A stretch of DNA of 64,000 bases, taken from positions 1,054,001 to 1,118,000 of the forward strand of contig NZ_CTEJ01000001.1 in NCBI RefSeq assembly GCF_001282625.1, read 5' to 3'. Positions 38,976-47,217 of the stretch are shown in pieces. How positions within the stretch are numbered: position 1 is the first letter of the stretch; every line of letters starts with the position of its first letter. The position numbers were made by a program, and so were the translations under genes. Under the pieces are notes generated by a model, which saw only the letters and a program-made list of their open reading frames with translations, did no database searches and was not told where the DNA came from. Origin of the DNA: Lascolabacillus massiliensis (GTDB taxonomy: Bacteria > Bacteroidota > Bacteroidia > Bacteroidales > Dysgonomonadaceae).

Positions 38976-39389
38976 TTAAGATTCGGAGCATTTATCGCAG
39001 AGACCTTTCATAACAAAATTGATGTTCTCAAGCAAGAATTTTTCAGGCAACTGAACCGGAGGAATTGAAACACTTTCAAGGCAGTATGTTTTATGACAAT
39101 GAGTGCAATTAAAATGTACATGGAGTTCATTTAATTCGCATTGACAATCATCATTACAAACCGAGTACTTCATTGAGCCTGAGCCATCGTCAATACTGTG
39201 AATTACCAGATGGTTATGGAACAGAGTAATAGTTCTGGAGATTGTTGATTTATCAACAGTCTCTAATACAGCTTCAAGATCTGATAAGCTAAATGCCTGC
39301 GGATACTCCACCATTGCCTTAAATATCAATAGTCTCACTGCAGTTGGTTTAATATCCCTGTCTAATAGTTTCTGTTCAAGTTCTTTCAT
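38976..39389 (-). CDS. Fur-family metal-responsive repressor
   Basis: 137 aa. N-terminal winged helix (about 1-72; KPTAVRLLIFKAM, DKSTISRTITLF) and a C-terminal dimer domain with two CxxC pairs (C95/C98, C131/C134) for structural zinc, plus four more Cys (78, 82, 84, 103). The next gene is a Zn/Cd-class exporter, so a zinc-type regulator is likelier than iron, but Fur-family metal choice cannot be read safely. A strong GGAGG lies 6-7 nt before the ATG, unusual in this genome. Confidence 0.88.
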   Translation of the reverse strand: MKELEQKLLDRDIKPTAVRLLIFKAMVEYPQAFSLSDLEAVLETVDKSTISRTITLFHNHLVIHSIDDGSGSMKYSVCNDDCQCELNELHVHFNCTHCHKTYCLESVSIPPVQLPEKFLLENINFVMKGLCDKCSES

Positions 39390-39413
39390 AATAATCCTCC
39401 AATAAGATCATAA

Positions 39414-39445
39414 CAAAAATAGGACATTTTAAATGGAAATCACAA
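39414..39445 (-). promoter_or_regulatory. Promoter of the fur-like/P1B ATPase pair
   Basis: Minus strand TTG (39445-39443), 21 nt, TATTTTTG (39421-39414). The leader of about 20 nt contains GGAGG (39400-39395 region), a rare Shine-Dalgarno here. Confidence 0.6.
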
Positions 39446-39538
39446 TATAATATATTTAAGCAGGATATCCGATTGTTCAAGTTAATAGAAAAACAATTGT
39501 AAAATGTGTACTGTCAGGTCGTGTTTGTATAGAACACC

Positions 39539-40636
39539 TCACACAAACCTCTTATCGATAAACTTAGAGTTCAGTAATCTGGCAACTGCCATGTAGTTGG
39601 TTTTGAATACTATTTCATCGCCTACATGATATTTCTTTTTACCATCTTTGGTTTTATTTGAGCCTAAATCCACAACCATCATATCGGAGGTTATACCTAC
39701 AAATTTTATATCACAGTCAAGTGCCGTCAGGTCTCCGTCATCCACATCAAGCATGCCGAAATCGAGTATTGCCTTAACTGTTGTTTCGTGACGGTCGGTT
39801 TCGCTAAAATCGGCTGTGTGTCCTATGTTAGCATCACTTAAAACACCTTCGGGTACAATCTTTTTCTTCTCCAGCTCAATAATATTTGCTCTAAATTCAA
39901 AAGTATCGGTGTGAAGATTCATAAACTGTTCATTCTTAAGAGGGCTGACCCCAAAGAATGCAGCTTCTCCTATCCTAAAATGGTTGATGTTTTTGGGTAC
40001 TGTGCCCTGGTTAATAAGTGGGAGCGTAATTGATGACCCACCTGATATGAATTTCAAATCTTTATTGAATCGTGATGAAATCAACTCTTTATATATTGAT
40101 AATTGAAGCAGTTTGTCGTAATTGGGCTCAATGCCATACATGCAACCAAGATTAGAACCCAGTCCGATTACATCAATATTTGGGAGGTCGAACACTTTTT
40201 CATAGAACGACATCAAGTTTTCTCTATTAACTCCTTCGCGCAGTTCTCCCAGCTCAATCATTATGATAACCTGGTGAATTTTTCCTTGTTTTCCGGCTGC
40301 TTCATTAAGAGCCATAATCGTACTTAGCGATGAGTTCAATGAAATGTCGGCATACTCTACAACCTCATCTGCATAAACCTCAGCAGGTGGTTTTATGTAG
40401 ATTGTTCTCATATTTGGATTAACTGCTCTTAGATTTCTCAGGCTGGTTAATCGTGAATCACCTACTGAGTTTATTTTTTCAATTACATCATCTGTAAGTA
40501 TATGTTTCAGAAACTCTTTATCTCCCGAAAACACCTTAGTTACAAGGCTCCACTGTATATTATATTTTTCAAAAAAATCGCTTAAACTCTTTATATTTTC
40601 TTTTATCTTCTCTGTCTGTATTACCAGTTCAGCCAT
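39539..40636 (-). CDS. Alanine/ornithine racemase-family PLP enzyme
   Basis: 365 aa fold-type III PLP enzyme. The Schiff-base lysine is K34 in SLVTKVFSGD. GLGSNLGCMYG and the phosphate-binding FISGGSSITLPL region follow, then HFRIGEAAFFG and a C-terminal beta domain. It resembles the YhfX/ornithine-racemase branch more than biosynthetic Alr, which is usually fused to or near murF in Bacteroidetes. Substrate not known. It follows a GNAT gene by 2 nt, so the two are coupled; modification of the same amino acid is a possibility. Confidence 0.8.
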   Translation of the reverse strand: MAELVIQTEKIKENIKSLSDFFEKYNIQWSLVTKVFSGDKEFLKHILTDDVIEKINSVGDSRLTSLRNLRAVNPNMRTIYIKPPAEVYADEVVEYADISLNSSLSTIMALNEAAGKQGKIHQVIIMIELGELREGVNRENLMSFYEKVFDLPNIDVIGLGSNLGCMYGIEPNYDKLLQLSIYKELISSRFNKDLKFISGGSSITLPLINQGTVPKNINHFRIGEAAFFGVSPLKNEQFMNLHTDTFEFRANIIELEKKKIVPEGVLSDANIGHTADFSETDRHETTVKAILDFGMLDVDDGDLTALDCDIKFVGITSDMMVVDLGSNKTKDGKKKYHVGDEIVFKTNYMAVARLLNSKFIDKRFV

Positions 40637-40638
40637 AA

Positions 40639-41079
40639 TTATTTTTTTAACCTCATTTCGAGATAAGGATTAGTAAAACCAAATTTCTCATACAATTTTT
40701 TAGCAGGATTATCAGCATCAACATGTAGCGCGATATCTCCGTCCGTTTTTTCAATAGTGAGTTCAATAAGCATTTTTCCGATTCCTTTACCACGATGGTT
40801 TTTATCAGTAGCTATATACACCAGGATATTCTCTGGGATATAACCATCCATACCTGTCCTGTTAACCACTACTGCAGCTCTGATTTCTTCTTCCTCCTTC
40901 AGAACCATAGTAAATCCGCCAAAAGAAGTAAACTCTTTTGTGGAATAATCTATTGCTCTTTCAATCTGATTTTTTGGGTCGCCATACTGCTGAAGATTAT
41001 CGAATAAGAAATCGACAACTTCACTTTTTTCTCTCTCTGTAGGTTTACTCTGTTCGTTAAATATCTTTGTTTTTATCAT
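40639..41079 (-). CDS. GNAT-family N-acetyltransferase
   Basis: 146 aa. The acetyl-CoA pyrophosphate-binding motif is HRGKGIGKMLIELT, followed by DADNPAKKLYEKFGF. The frame extends to an ATG at 41175, but the ATG at 41079 (MIKTKIFNEQSKPTEREKSEVVDF) gives a usual GNAT N-terminus; the extension would be an aromatic-rich stretch with no family match. Substrate unknown; the coupled racemase suggests an amino acid or its derivative. Confidence 0.75.
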   Translation of the reverse strand: MIKTKIFNEQSKPTEREKSEVVDFLFDNLQQYGDPKNQIERAIDYSTKEFTSFGGFTMVLKEEEEIRAAVVVNRTGMDGYIPENILVYIATDKNHRGKGIGKMLIELTIEKTDGDIALHVDADNPAKKLYEKFGFTNPYLEMRLKK

Positions 41080-41238
41080 AACTAATCTGCTAAAGTAGAC
41101 AAAACAAATTGGAAAATGTTTATAAAATTGAATATATTTTCTATCATAACACTCTATAAACTCTATTTCAAGCATTTACAATGCATTGAAAATCACAATA
41201 TTATCTCCGGCGATATAAATGAGACTTATTTCTTATTT

Positions 41239-41334
41239 AGCATATACTTGGTATGAAGATCGCTTATACATGGCTTATCTATATATAAGCCATGTATAAG
41301 TGATCTATAAGCGATCTTTGGACTAAGTATTGCT
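41239..41334. repeat. Long imperfect palindrome with two alternative pairings
   Basis: Core: 41257-41278 pairs with 41285-41306 (22 bp, one G.T, loop CTATAT; 16 bp perfect). The right arm carries a tandem copy (ATAAGCGATCT after ATAAGTGATCT), and this second copy (41307-41318) pairs perfectly with 41256-41267 instead. Outer arms 41239-41252 and 41322-41334 also pair with one bulge and one wobble. It sits in the 5' intergenic region of divergent genes, so it is not a terminator of either. Confidence 0.85.
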
Positions 41335-41359
41335 TATGTATTATAAATCCCCTTGAATA

Positions 41360-41412
41360 GTCCTTCAATAGATTTACACTAAATTCAAATTAATGTAAAT
41401 TAAATAAAGGAC
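41360..41412. repeat. Second nested inverted repeat in the same intergenic region
   Basis: GTCCTT (41360-41365) with AAGGAC (41407-41412), enclosing ATTTACA (41372-41378) with TGTAAAT (41394-41400). It ends just upstream of the promoter of the dimer-glycosylase gene. Confidence 0.55.
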
Positions 41413-41425
41413 GACAGATGGCTGA

Positions 41426-41457
41426 TTAGTATATTATTTAGAAAAAAGATAACTTTG
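41426..41457 (+). promoter_or_regulatory. Probable promoter of the pyrimidine-dimer glycosylase gene
   Basis: TTAG (41426-41429), 20 nt, TAACTTTG (41450-41457). The -7 box is exact; the -33 element differs from TTTG by one base. Confidence 0.5.
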
Positions 41458-41472
41458 TAAAAACATACTTTT

Positions 41473-41901
41473 ATGAGACTATGGTCATTACACCCAAAAT
41501 ACTTAGATACAAAAGGACTTGTTGCTTTGTGGAGAGAAGCATTGCTTGCCAAGCATGTTTTGGAGGGAAGAACTAAAGGTTATAAAAATCATCCGCAGCT
41601 TAACAGGTTCAGGAATTCGGGTGATGCAGTTAACTTAATTAATCAGTACTTGAGTGAAGTTTTGTTTGAAGCACAATCACGTAGTTATAATTTTGACAAG
41701 AATAAAATAGATTGGAGCTTCACTCCCGGTAGTTTAAACGTTACTAGTGGTCAAATGGAGTATGAAAGAGAGCATCTGCTTAAGAAGTTAAAAATAAGAG
41801 ATCTTGAGAAACTCAATCAAGTTGAAAAGATATTATGTTTGGATGCACACCCATTGTTTAAGATTGTTGAGGGTGAAATAGAAAATTGGGAAATCGTCTG
41901 A
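41473..41901 (+). CDS. Pyrimidine-dimer DNA glycosylase (endonuclease V-like) family
   Basis: 142 aa. The N-terminus MRLWSLHPKYLDTKGLVALWREALLAKHVL and TKGYKNHPQLNRF are the conserved parts of the family that includes phage T4 DenV, which cuts the glycosyl bond at UV dimers. Activity of bacterial members is mostly inferred. It is monocistronic, with its own promoter and a possible terminator. Confidence 0.78.
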   Translation: MRLWSLHPKYLDTKGLVALWREALLAKHVLEGRTKGYKNHPQLNRFRNSGDAVNLINQYLSEVLFEAQSRSYNFDKNKIDWSFTPGSLNVTSGQMEYEREHLLKKLKIRDLEKLNQVEKILCLDAHPLFKIVEGEIENWEIV

Positions 41902-41924
41902 TACTTTAAAACAATTTCCCAATT
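41884..41924. terminator. Possible terminator overlapping the end of the glycosylase gene
   Basis: An 11-bp stem AATTGGGAAAT (41884-41894) / ATTTCCCAATT (41914-41924) has the stop codon in its 19-nt loop. The following tract is only moderately T-rich. Confidence 0.5.
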
Positions 41925-41949
41925 CTTATTACATTCATCTTTTTACCGG

Positions 41950-44328
41950 TTAAAACTTAATCATCACTCCAATTGCCGGTAATACTGTGCCGCTAAAAGA
42001 ATCAAGCTGCCTCAATAACTGTTTTTCGGGATCGGAGGGGTCATTCATTATCATTCCGCTTGCATCTTTATTTGTATAAATTGGTGGATTTTCCGACTGG
42101 AAATTATAAGCGTTCTGTACATCAAGATAGAAGTTTAGCATCATCTTCTTAAAATAATACTCCTTATCTATTCTTAAATCGAGTTGATGAGAGTCTTTCA
42201 GTCGTAGTGTATTATAATTTGCATAGTCGATATATGGCCTGTTGTTTACACTCCATGCATCTTTATTTGTAGATAGGTCCACATCAATTGGTGAGTATGG
42301 TGCACCTCCCACAAAGCGCCAACGCATAGAAATATTCCAGTTTTTTGGGAGATTGTAGCTGCCAAGAAGGTTTACCATGTGACGGGTGTCCCAGTTTGAC
42401 GGACGATAAATTCCATCTGCTCCTGTGAATTCACTCTTGAAAAGCGTGTATGTTATAGTGCTATTGAGACCTTTATAATCAACAAGTTTTCCTGAAAATT
42501 CAATTCCATATGCCCTGCCTTTACCGGTTGAAACTATCTCTTCATCGCCAACTTGACCATAATCTGTTCCTTTTCCGGCAATACTCATTCCGTCTGTTAC
42601 CGAGAGTGGGTAATTATTGTATAGCTTATAAAAACCTTCTAAGTTAAACCTAAGTTTAAAATTGAGCTCATAGGCAAAGCCTGCAATTGCCTGGTTGGAG
42701 ATGATATGCTTAAGATTCTCATTTTTGTTTATAAACAGTCCTGAGGCATCCTTGTAGCCTAATGTTGTGTAGGCAGGGCGCATGGCGTAGCGACCAACAT
42801 TAGCATTTATATCCCATTTATCTGTTAACCTGTATGAAGCTGAGAATCGTGGCGATACCTGATTCAGAGGGTTCTTCATATTATTGTTGAAATTATTTCC
42901 GATTGTGTTTAATCCTAATGAAAGAGATAAACGGTTGTTAAGATAAGTATCAGATGCCTGAATAAATGCCTGATATGACCATAGATCGAGTTTTGTATTA
43001 TAGATAAGATCGTTTAAAGATCCATTGCTGAAAACTTTACGATTGGTTTCATTTTCATAGTGTGAGTATGCTACTCCGGCGCCAATCAGTAGTTTAACGG
43101 GCAGGTCGGGATAGCTTCTTTCAAATCTGAACTTATTCTCAGCTTCATCTGAGCGATAGTCTGATATTTTTGGTTGCGATTCATCATTATCAGGATATTT
43201 GAAGTTTTTGTTTCGCAGCATATTTCTGCTGAGCACCCACGTATCAAAATAATTATCGCTAAAATGCTTGTAAACAGCACCAATTGTATAGTTCCACTGC
43301 TGATAAACAGGTAGATAATCCAGAAGATAACGTTGTGACTCAGTGCCGTCTTCCTGTAAATCGGTATTAAGAGTCATATTATCAATTGCACCCAGACCAA
43401 TTATTGAGAGCTCATTCTTTGGATCTATCTGATATTTATACTTAACCTGAAAATCGTTGTACGTAGGCAAGAATGGCAGACCTATGAACTTGAAAAGCAA
43501 CTGAAGATATGACTGGCGAGCTGAGACGATAAATGTAGTTTTATCACCGATTGGTCCGTCCATAGTAAAAGCAGCATCTGATGCACCTATACCAAGTTGA
43601 GTGTGGATACGGTCGCGACTTCCATCCTTTTGCCTGATATCCATCACCGAACTTAAAGCATTGGGCCTGTTGGCAGGAAATGCACCTGTATAGAAATTAA
43701 CCTCTCTCACGAAATCGGGATTAATAATACCCACAACTCCTCCCGAAGAGCCTTGTGTTGCAAAGTGATTGATGATAGGGATCTCTATACCATCGAGATA
43801 GAATACATTTTCAGAAGGACCACCACCTCTTACAATCAGATCGTTACGATTAGGATCGGTTGCCCCCACCCCTGGTAGCGATTGTAATGCTTTTGAAACA
43901 TCACGGTTAACACCTGCTGCTTTCTCAATATCACTTACTCCAATAGTGAGAAATGAAACCGGACTTTCAATTTTTTTCAGATTAAAAGTTGGCCTGACCA
44001 CAACTTCATCAATAAGTGTTGATGACTCGGGAACAGCAATATCGATAAAAGCAGTTTGGTTACCTTGAATTTGCACTTCTGCCGATAGTGTTGTTTCATA
44101 TCCTACATAGCTAACTTCTAATCGGTAGAATCCAGGTCGATACACAATTTCATAATTTCCCTCTAAATCGGTTGTTGTACCATTAGTTGTTCCTTGAATT
44201 CTGATAGTAGCAAATTCAAGAGGTTCATTATTCTTTTGGTTATACACTCGTCCTTTTACTGTACCTGTTTGTGCAAAAGTTAACAGGCTCACTAAAAGAA
44301 AAAGTGAAGTCGTTAAATATTTATACAT
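41950..44328 (-). CDS. TonB-dependent receptor with carboxypeptidase-like N-terminal domain
   Basis: 792 aa outer-membrane receptor. Signal peptide (LFLLVSLLTFAQ), a CarboxypepD_reg-like domain at about 21-105 (GTVKGRVYNQKNNEPLEFATI), a plug (about 115-240, RDVSKALQSLPGVGATDPNRNDLIVRGGG), then a barrel ending in IGVMIKF. No SusD partner or substrate-binding lipoprotein is adjacent, so it is not a polysaccharide-utilisation pair. Ligand unknown. A perfect palindrome lies about 90 nt upstream. Confidence 0.9.
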   Translation of the reverse strand: MYKYLTTSLFLLVSLLTFAQTGTVKGRVYNQKNNEPLEFATIRIQGTTNGTTTDLEGNYEIVYRPGFYRLEVSYVGYETTLSAEVQIQGNQTAFIDIAVPESSTLIDEVVVRPTFNLKKIESPVSFLTIGVSDIEKAAGVNRDVSKALQSLPGVGATDPNRNDLIVRGGGPSENVFYLDGIEIPIINHFATQGSSGGVVGIINPDFVREVNFYTGAFPANRPNALSSVMDIRQKDGSRDRIHTQLGIGASDAAFTMDGPIGDKTTFIVSARQSYLQLLFKFIGLPFLPTYNDFQVKYKYQIDPKNELSIIGLGAIDNMTLNTDLQEDGTESQRYLLDYLPVYQQWNYTIGAVYKHFSDNYFDTWVLSRNMLRNKNFKYPDNDESQPKISDYRSDEAENKFRFERSYPDLPVKLLIGAGVAYSHYENETNRKVFSNGSLNDLIYNTKLDLWSYQAFIQASDTYLNNRLSLSLGLNTIGNNFNNNMKNPLNQVSPRFSASYRLTDKWDINANVGRYAMRPAYTTLGYKDASGLFINKNENLKHIISNQAIAGFAYELNFKLRFNLEGFYKLYNNYPLSVTDGMSIAGKGTDYGQVGDEEIVSTGKGRAYGIEFSGKLVDYKGLNSTITYTLFKSEFTGADGIYRPSNWDTRHMVNLLGSYNLPKNWNISMRWRFVGGAPYSPIDVDLSTNKDAWSVNNRPYIDYANYNTLRLKDSHQLDLRIDKEYYFKKMMLNFYLDVQNAYNFQSENPPIYTNKDASGMIMNDPSDPEKQLLRQLDSFSGTVLPAIGVMIKF

Positions 44329-44414
44329 AAAAGTGTTTTATTATAGCTGTGTTAATTTTCACGTTACTACAAACAATAAAAGTACTTTTAAGTTCTTGTT
44401 ATATATAGAGTATT

Positions 44415-44432
44415 TATGGTTATTTAACCATA
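44415..44432. promoter_or_regulatory. Perfect 18-bp palindrome, possible operator
   Basis: TATGGTTATTTAACCATA: 8-bp arms and 2-bp spacer, 87 bp upstream of the TonB receptor start and about 320 bp upstream of the small unknown gene. The rest of the 423-bp gap 44329-44751 is AT-rich, and I see no ORF or structured RNA in it. Confidence 0.4.
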
Positions 44433-44751
44433 GAACACTACATTTTTAATAATATAAATCACATCAAAATACAAACCACTTTTTAACCTAAGCCGGATTA
44501 CTCGCAACCACTGTGTCGTAAGGTACTTTCATATCAAATAAAAGATATGTTCTGGATAAAAATAAAGTACAAAGGAGTAATGGAATAGTATACTGGATGA
44601 TAAATTGAAATCATTTTAATTTTATAAACTAATGTTTTGTAATATCACTAATTTGATATCTATTTCTAGTTACATAAATTTCATAGGCTGAAAGTGAATA
44701 GTTTTAAGAAAATGATGTTTTGAATATTCAAAAATTTTATATTAGATAGTC

Positions 44752-45075
44752 ATGTTTGAAAGGAAAGCGATACTGATTTCAGAAAATAAAATAACCAACC
44801 TAGATGATAATGATAATAAAAGATTGGTAATTTTTGTCTTGCAAGACAACAGGGTCGTAGGCGTAGAGACCATTGAAATGAATAAGGATTTATACTGTAA
44901 GGATGATTTGCTTATTTATTTATCCAGAAAATACATCAAAGTAATCTATCTTTCTACAATTGATGGCATTACCAACAGTAAGTGTATTAAGTTAGGTATT
45001 GAAATAAAAAAAGTAACTTCAATAGAAGAAGATAAACTCCTAAGTTCTCTTTATTTAATTCCTCCGTTTTTTTAG
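44752..45075 (+). CDS. Small protein of unknown function
   Basis: 107 aa, no signal peptide or membrane helix. The pattern is alternating strands and helices: RLVIFVLQDNRVVGVETIEM, KDDLLIYLSRKYIKVIYLSTID, KCIKLGIEIKKV. The order helix-strand-LGI-x-strand vaguely recalls NifX/NifB-type dinitrogenase-cofactor domains, but key residues for that are not evident and I do not assign it. It is monocistronic, with a strong terminator after it and a long AT-rich gap before it. Confidence 0.65.
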   Translation: MFERKAILISENKITNLDDNDNKRLVIFVLQDNRVVGVETIEMNKDLYCKDDLLIYLSRKYIKVIYLSTIDGITNSKCIKLGIEIKKVTSIEEDKLLSSLYLIPPFF

Positions 45076-45086
45076 TTATATAAAAT

Positions 45087-45124
45087 AAAGGAGTTCATTG
45101 GATTTAACCCAATTGAACTCCTTT
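45087..45124. terminator. Bidirectional terminator
   Basis: AAAGGAGTTCA (45087-45097) pairs with TGAACTCCTTT (45114-45124), and TTGG/CCAA extends it inward past one bulged base. It is A/T-flanked on both sides, between the small unknown gene (+) and the PHP gene (-). Confidence 0.8.
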
Positions 45125-45170
45125 GTTATTTTAAGTGCTTCATGAAGAATTTACTTCTTCCTCTTAGTTA

Positions 45171-46319
45171 TCAGTTTAAATCAAAATCAACCTTAAGATG
45201 CTGGTCACTCCTTACGTAAGTTGAAACAACTTCTCCTGAAAGTGAAGCTGTTTCTTCGTTTGCAGTAATTAGCTGAGTTGAGCGGGGATAAAGTACAACA
45301 TTTTTAGTTGCGCTACCATCTGAGAGGCTCAATTCAAAATAAAGGTCGCTTTTATTTTTTATTTCATAATAGTTGATCTTAGTACCATTGTTTCTGGCTT
45401 CTGTATAATGCGAAGGTTTCAGCTCCACGCATGCATTAAACAGGTCTTTTACATTCTCTTCTTTACCCAGGAGGTATTTACTTGCCCAGGCAACTGTTCT
45501 GCCTTCTTCGAGTGCTTCTCTGATTGATTCAGCAGTGCGTTCTCTTGCTAAAACAAGAGTCATTGTACGATGTACATACTCTTTACTGAAATCATAGTCA
45601 TGTGCTGTAAGATTGTGTATATCTGTATTGCCCATTACTGTTAACCCTTTGTCAATACACCAGTCAAGAGCTTTAAAATGAATTCCGAATCCATTTACCA
45701 CTTCAATTCCATGCAGTGCTTTATTCTTATACAGATCATCTACAAATGGAATCCACTCGTAAGAACCTTCTATGCCTGGCTGCCATCCAGGGTGATTCCA
45801 AAATATAAATGCATCTTGTTCTAAAGCCTTCATAACTGCTTCTCTGTCTAGTTCATTTGCTCTGTCTTCAATAAAATCAGATGGGTCGTTTATATATATA
45901 GCATTAAAATGGCCCGGAGGAGTATTCCTGGTTAGCTCTGTACCTTTTACTAAAATTATATTACTCCTTTCAGCAGTTTCTTTTAAAAGTTGAAATCCAC
46001 GGTCAGGGTTTATTTTTACATCTTCTTTGTGTGGTGTATACTCAATATGATCAGTAATGGCATAGGCATCTAATCCCTCTTCCCATACTTCTTGATGGCG
46101 TACTGTTGGCCAAACCTGACCATCTGAAAAAACAGTATGTGTGTGGAAGTCGCATTTCAATACCTGAAATTCCCCAACATTTGGAATAAATACATTTTGT
46201 CTGTAGATAGGTTTTCGGTTCTCATCCAGGTATTTCATTCCCTCAACTTCTCGTCTCTGACCAAAAGCCAGTATCGGAATAATTAGCAGTCCGATTAACA
46301 ATAGATTTCTCTGTTTCAT
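45171..46319 (-). CDS. Secreted PHP-domain phosphoesterase
   Basis: 382 aa with a signal peptide (LLLIGLLIIPILAFG, cleavage near 20). The PHP metal-binding motifs follow: DFHTHTVFSDG (H59, H61), AITDHIEYTP, NHPGW and GNTDIHNL. The C-terminal 100 residues are a beta-sandwich-like domain. PHP proteins cleave phosphoesters using Zn/Mn/Fe clusters; an exported version suggests degradation of extracellular or periplasmic phosphoesters. Substrate unknown. A promoter lies upstream. Confidence 0.85.
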   Translation of the reverse strand: MKQRNLLLIGLLIIPILAFGQRREVEGMKYLDENRKPIYRQNVFIPNVGEFQVLKCDFHTHTVFSDGQVWPTVRHQEVWEEGLDAYAITDHIEYTPHKEDVKINPDRGFQLLKETAERSNIILVKGTELTRNTPPGHFNAIYINDPSDFIEDRANELDREAVMKALEQDAFIFWNHPGWQPGIEGSYEWIPFVDDLYKNKALHGIEVVNGFGIHFKALDWCIDKGLTVMGNTDIHNLTAHDYDFSKEYVHRTMTLVLARERTAESIREALEEGRTVAWASKYLLGKEENVKDLFNACVELKPSHYTEARNNGTKINYYEIKNKSDLYFELSLSDGSATKNVVLYPRSTQLITANEETASLSGEVVSTYVRSDQHLKVDFDLN

Positions 46320-46352
46320 ATGATATTACTTTTTAGTGGGTAAAACTGTTTA

Positions 46353-46381
46353 CAAATATAGAAATTCAAAATGAAAGTCAA
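46353..46381 (-). promoter_or_regulatory. Promoter of the PHP gene
   Basis: Minus strand TTG (46381-46379), 18 nt, TATATTTG (46360-46353). A perfect 12-bp palindrome TTGTATATACAA (46382-46393) abuts the -33 element. The gap 46320-46669 otherwise holds AT-rich sequence, a short 8-bp tandem repeat (46495-46518) and the dps promoter. Confidence 0.55.
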
Positions 46382-46601
46382 TTGTATATACAACTTAATT
46401 AGTCAATTATATTACAATTATATATACCGTAAAGTATATGCTCTGAACTTTTTCTGATTTTAAATGGATATATGAATTTTTGAGATTTTTGGAATTATAG
46501 ACTTATAGACTTATAGAAGTTCCGGGCCGTCACAAGATAACTATTTCTATATCTAAACTCATAGAATAGATTATTTCTATTTGTTATTGAACCTGAAAAC
46601 C

Positions 46602-46633
46602 TTTGCAAAACAGCTCTTTTTTCGTTATATTTG
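46602..46633 (+). promoter_or_regulatory. Promoter of dps
   Basis: TTTG (46602-46605), 20 nt, TATATTTG (46626-46633): exact consensus. Predicted leader is about 30 nt. No OxyR-type site is obvious to me. Confidence 0.7.
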
Positions 46634-46669
46634 TAACAGCTCTAAATAAAAATATTAAAAAAAAGAATT

Positions 46670-47143
46670 ATGAAAACATTAGATTATTTACAATTAGATT
46701 CTGAAAAAACAAAGAAAACAGTAGATGGTTTACAAAAACTATTAGCTAACTTACAGCTCTATTATACAAACCTTAGAGGGTTTCACTGGAATGTGAAAGG
46801 AACACTCTTTTTCGGAGCTCATGAGAAATTTGAAGAGTATTATGATGCAACAGCAGATCATATTGATGAAGTAGCTGAGCGTATATTGATGCTTGGTGGG
46901 GTTCCTGCCCATAACTTCAGTGATTATCTGAAAACTGCCAGTATTAAAGAAAGCGGTGTTTTAACAGATCCTACTGAGATGTTCAAGCTAGTTCTTGACT
47001 ACCTGAAAGAGTTATTAGCTCTTGAACGTGAAGTCCTGAATGCTGCATCTGAAGCAGAAGATGAAGGTACAGTTGCACTTGTGTCTGATTTGATTTCTGG
47101 ACATGAGAAAGATGTTTGGATGATAGCAGCAACACTTTCTTAA
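46670..47143 (+). CDS. dps: Dps-type DNA-binding ferritin
   Basis: 157 aa; forms a 12-subunit shell that oxidises and stores iron and protects DNA in oxidative stress. The inter-subunit ferroxidase residues are H39 (GFHWNVKG), H51, D66 and E70 (HIDEVAERIL). The short Lys-containing N-terminus (SEKTKKT) may help bind DNA. It has a clear own promoter and terminator. Confidence 0.93.
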   Translation: MKTLDYLQLDSEKTKKTVDGLQKLLANLQLYYTNLRGFHWNVKGTLFFGAHEKFEEYYDATADHIDEVAERILMLGGVPAHNFSDYLKTASIKESGVLTDPTEMFKLVLDYLKELLALEREVLNAASEAEDEGTVALVSDLISGHEKDVWMIAATLS

Positions 47144-47180
47144 TTTATGTCCGACTTATATAGTCGATTTCTAAAATAAT

Positions 47181-47212
47181 AAAAGCTCTCTGATTAATTT
47201 TAGAGAGCTTTT
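47181..47212. terminator. Bidirectional terminator between dps and the response regulator
   Basis: Perfect 11-bp stem AAAAGCTCTCT (47181-47191) / AGAGAGCTTTT (47202-47212), A-rich on the left and T-rich on the right. Confidence 0.9.
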
Positions 47213-47217
47213 ATATT

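Noticed and set aside
41239-41412. CRISPR-like repeats in the glycosylase leader
   Set aside because: The repeats are inverted, not spaced direct repeats with unique spacers, and no cas genes are present.
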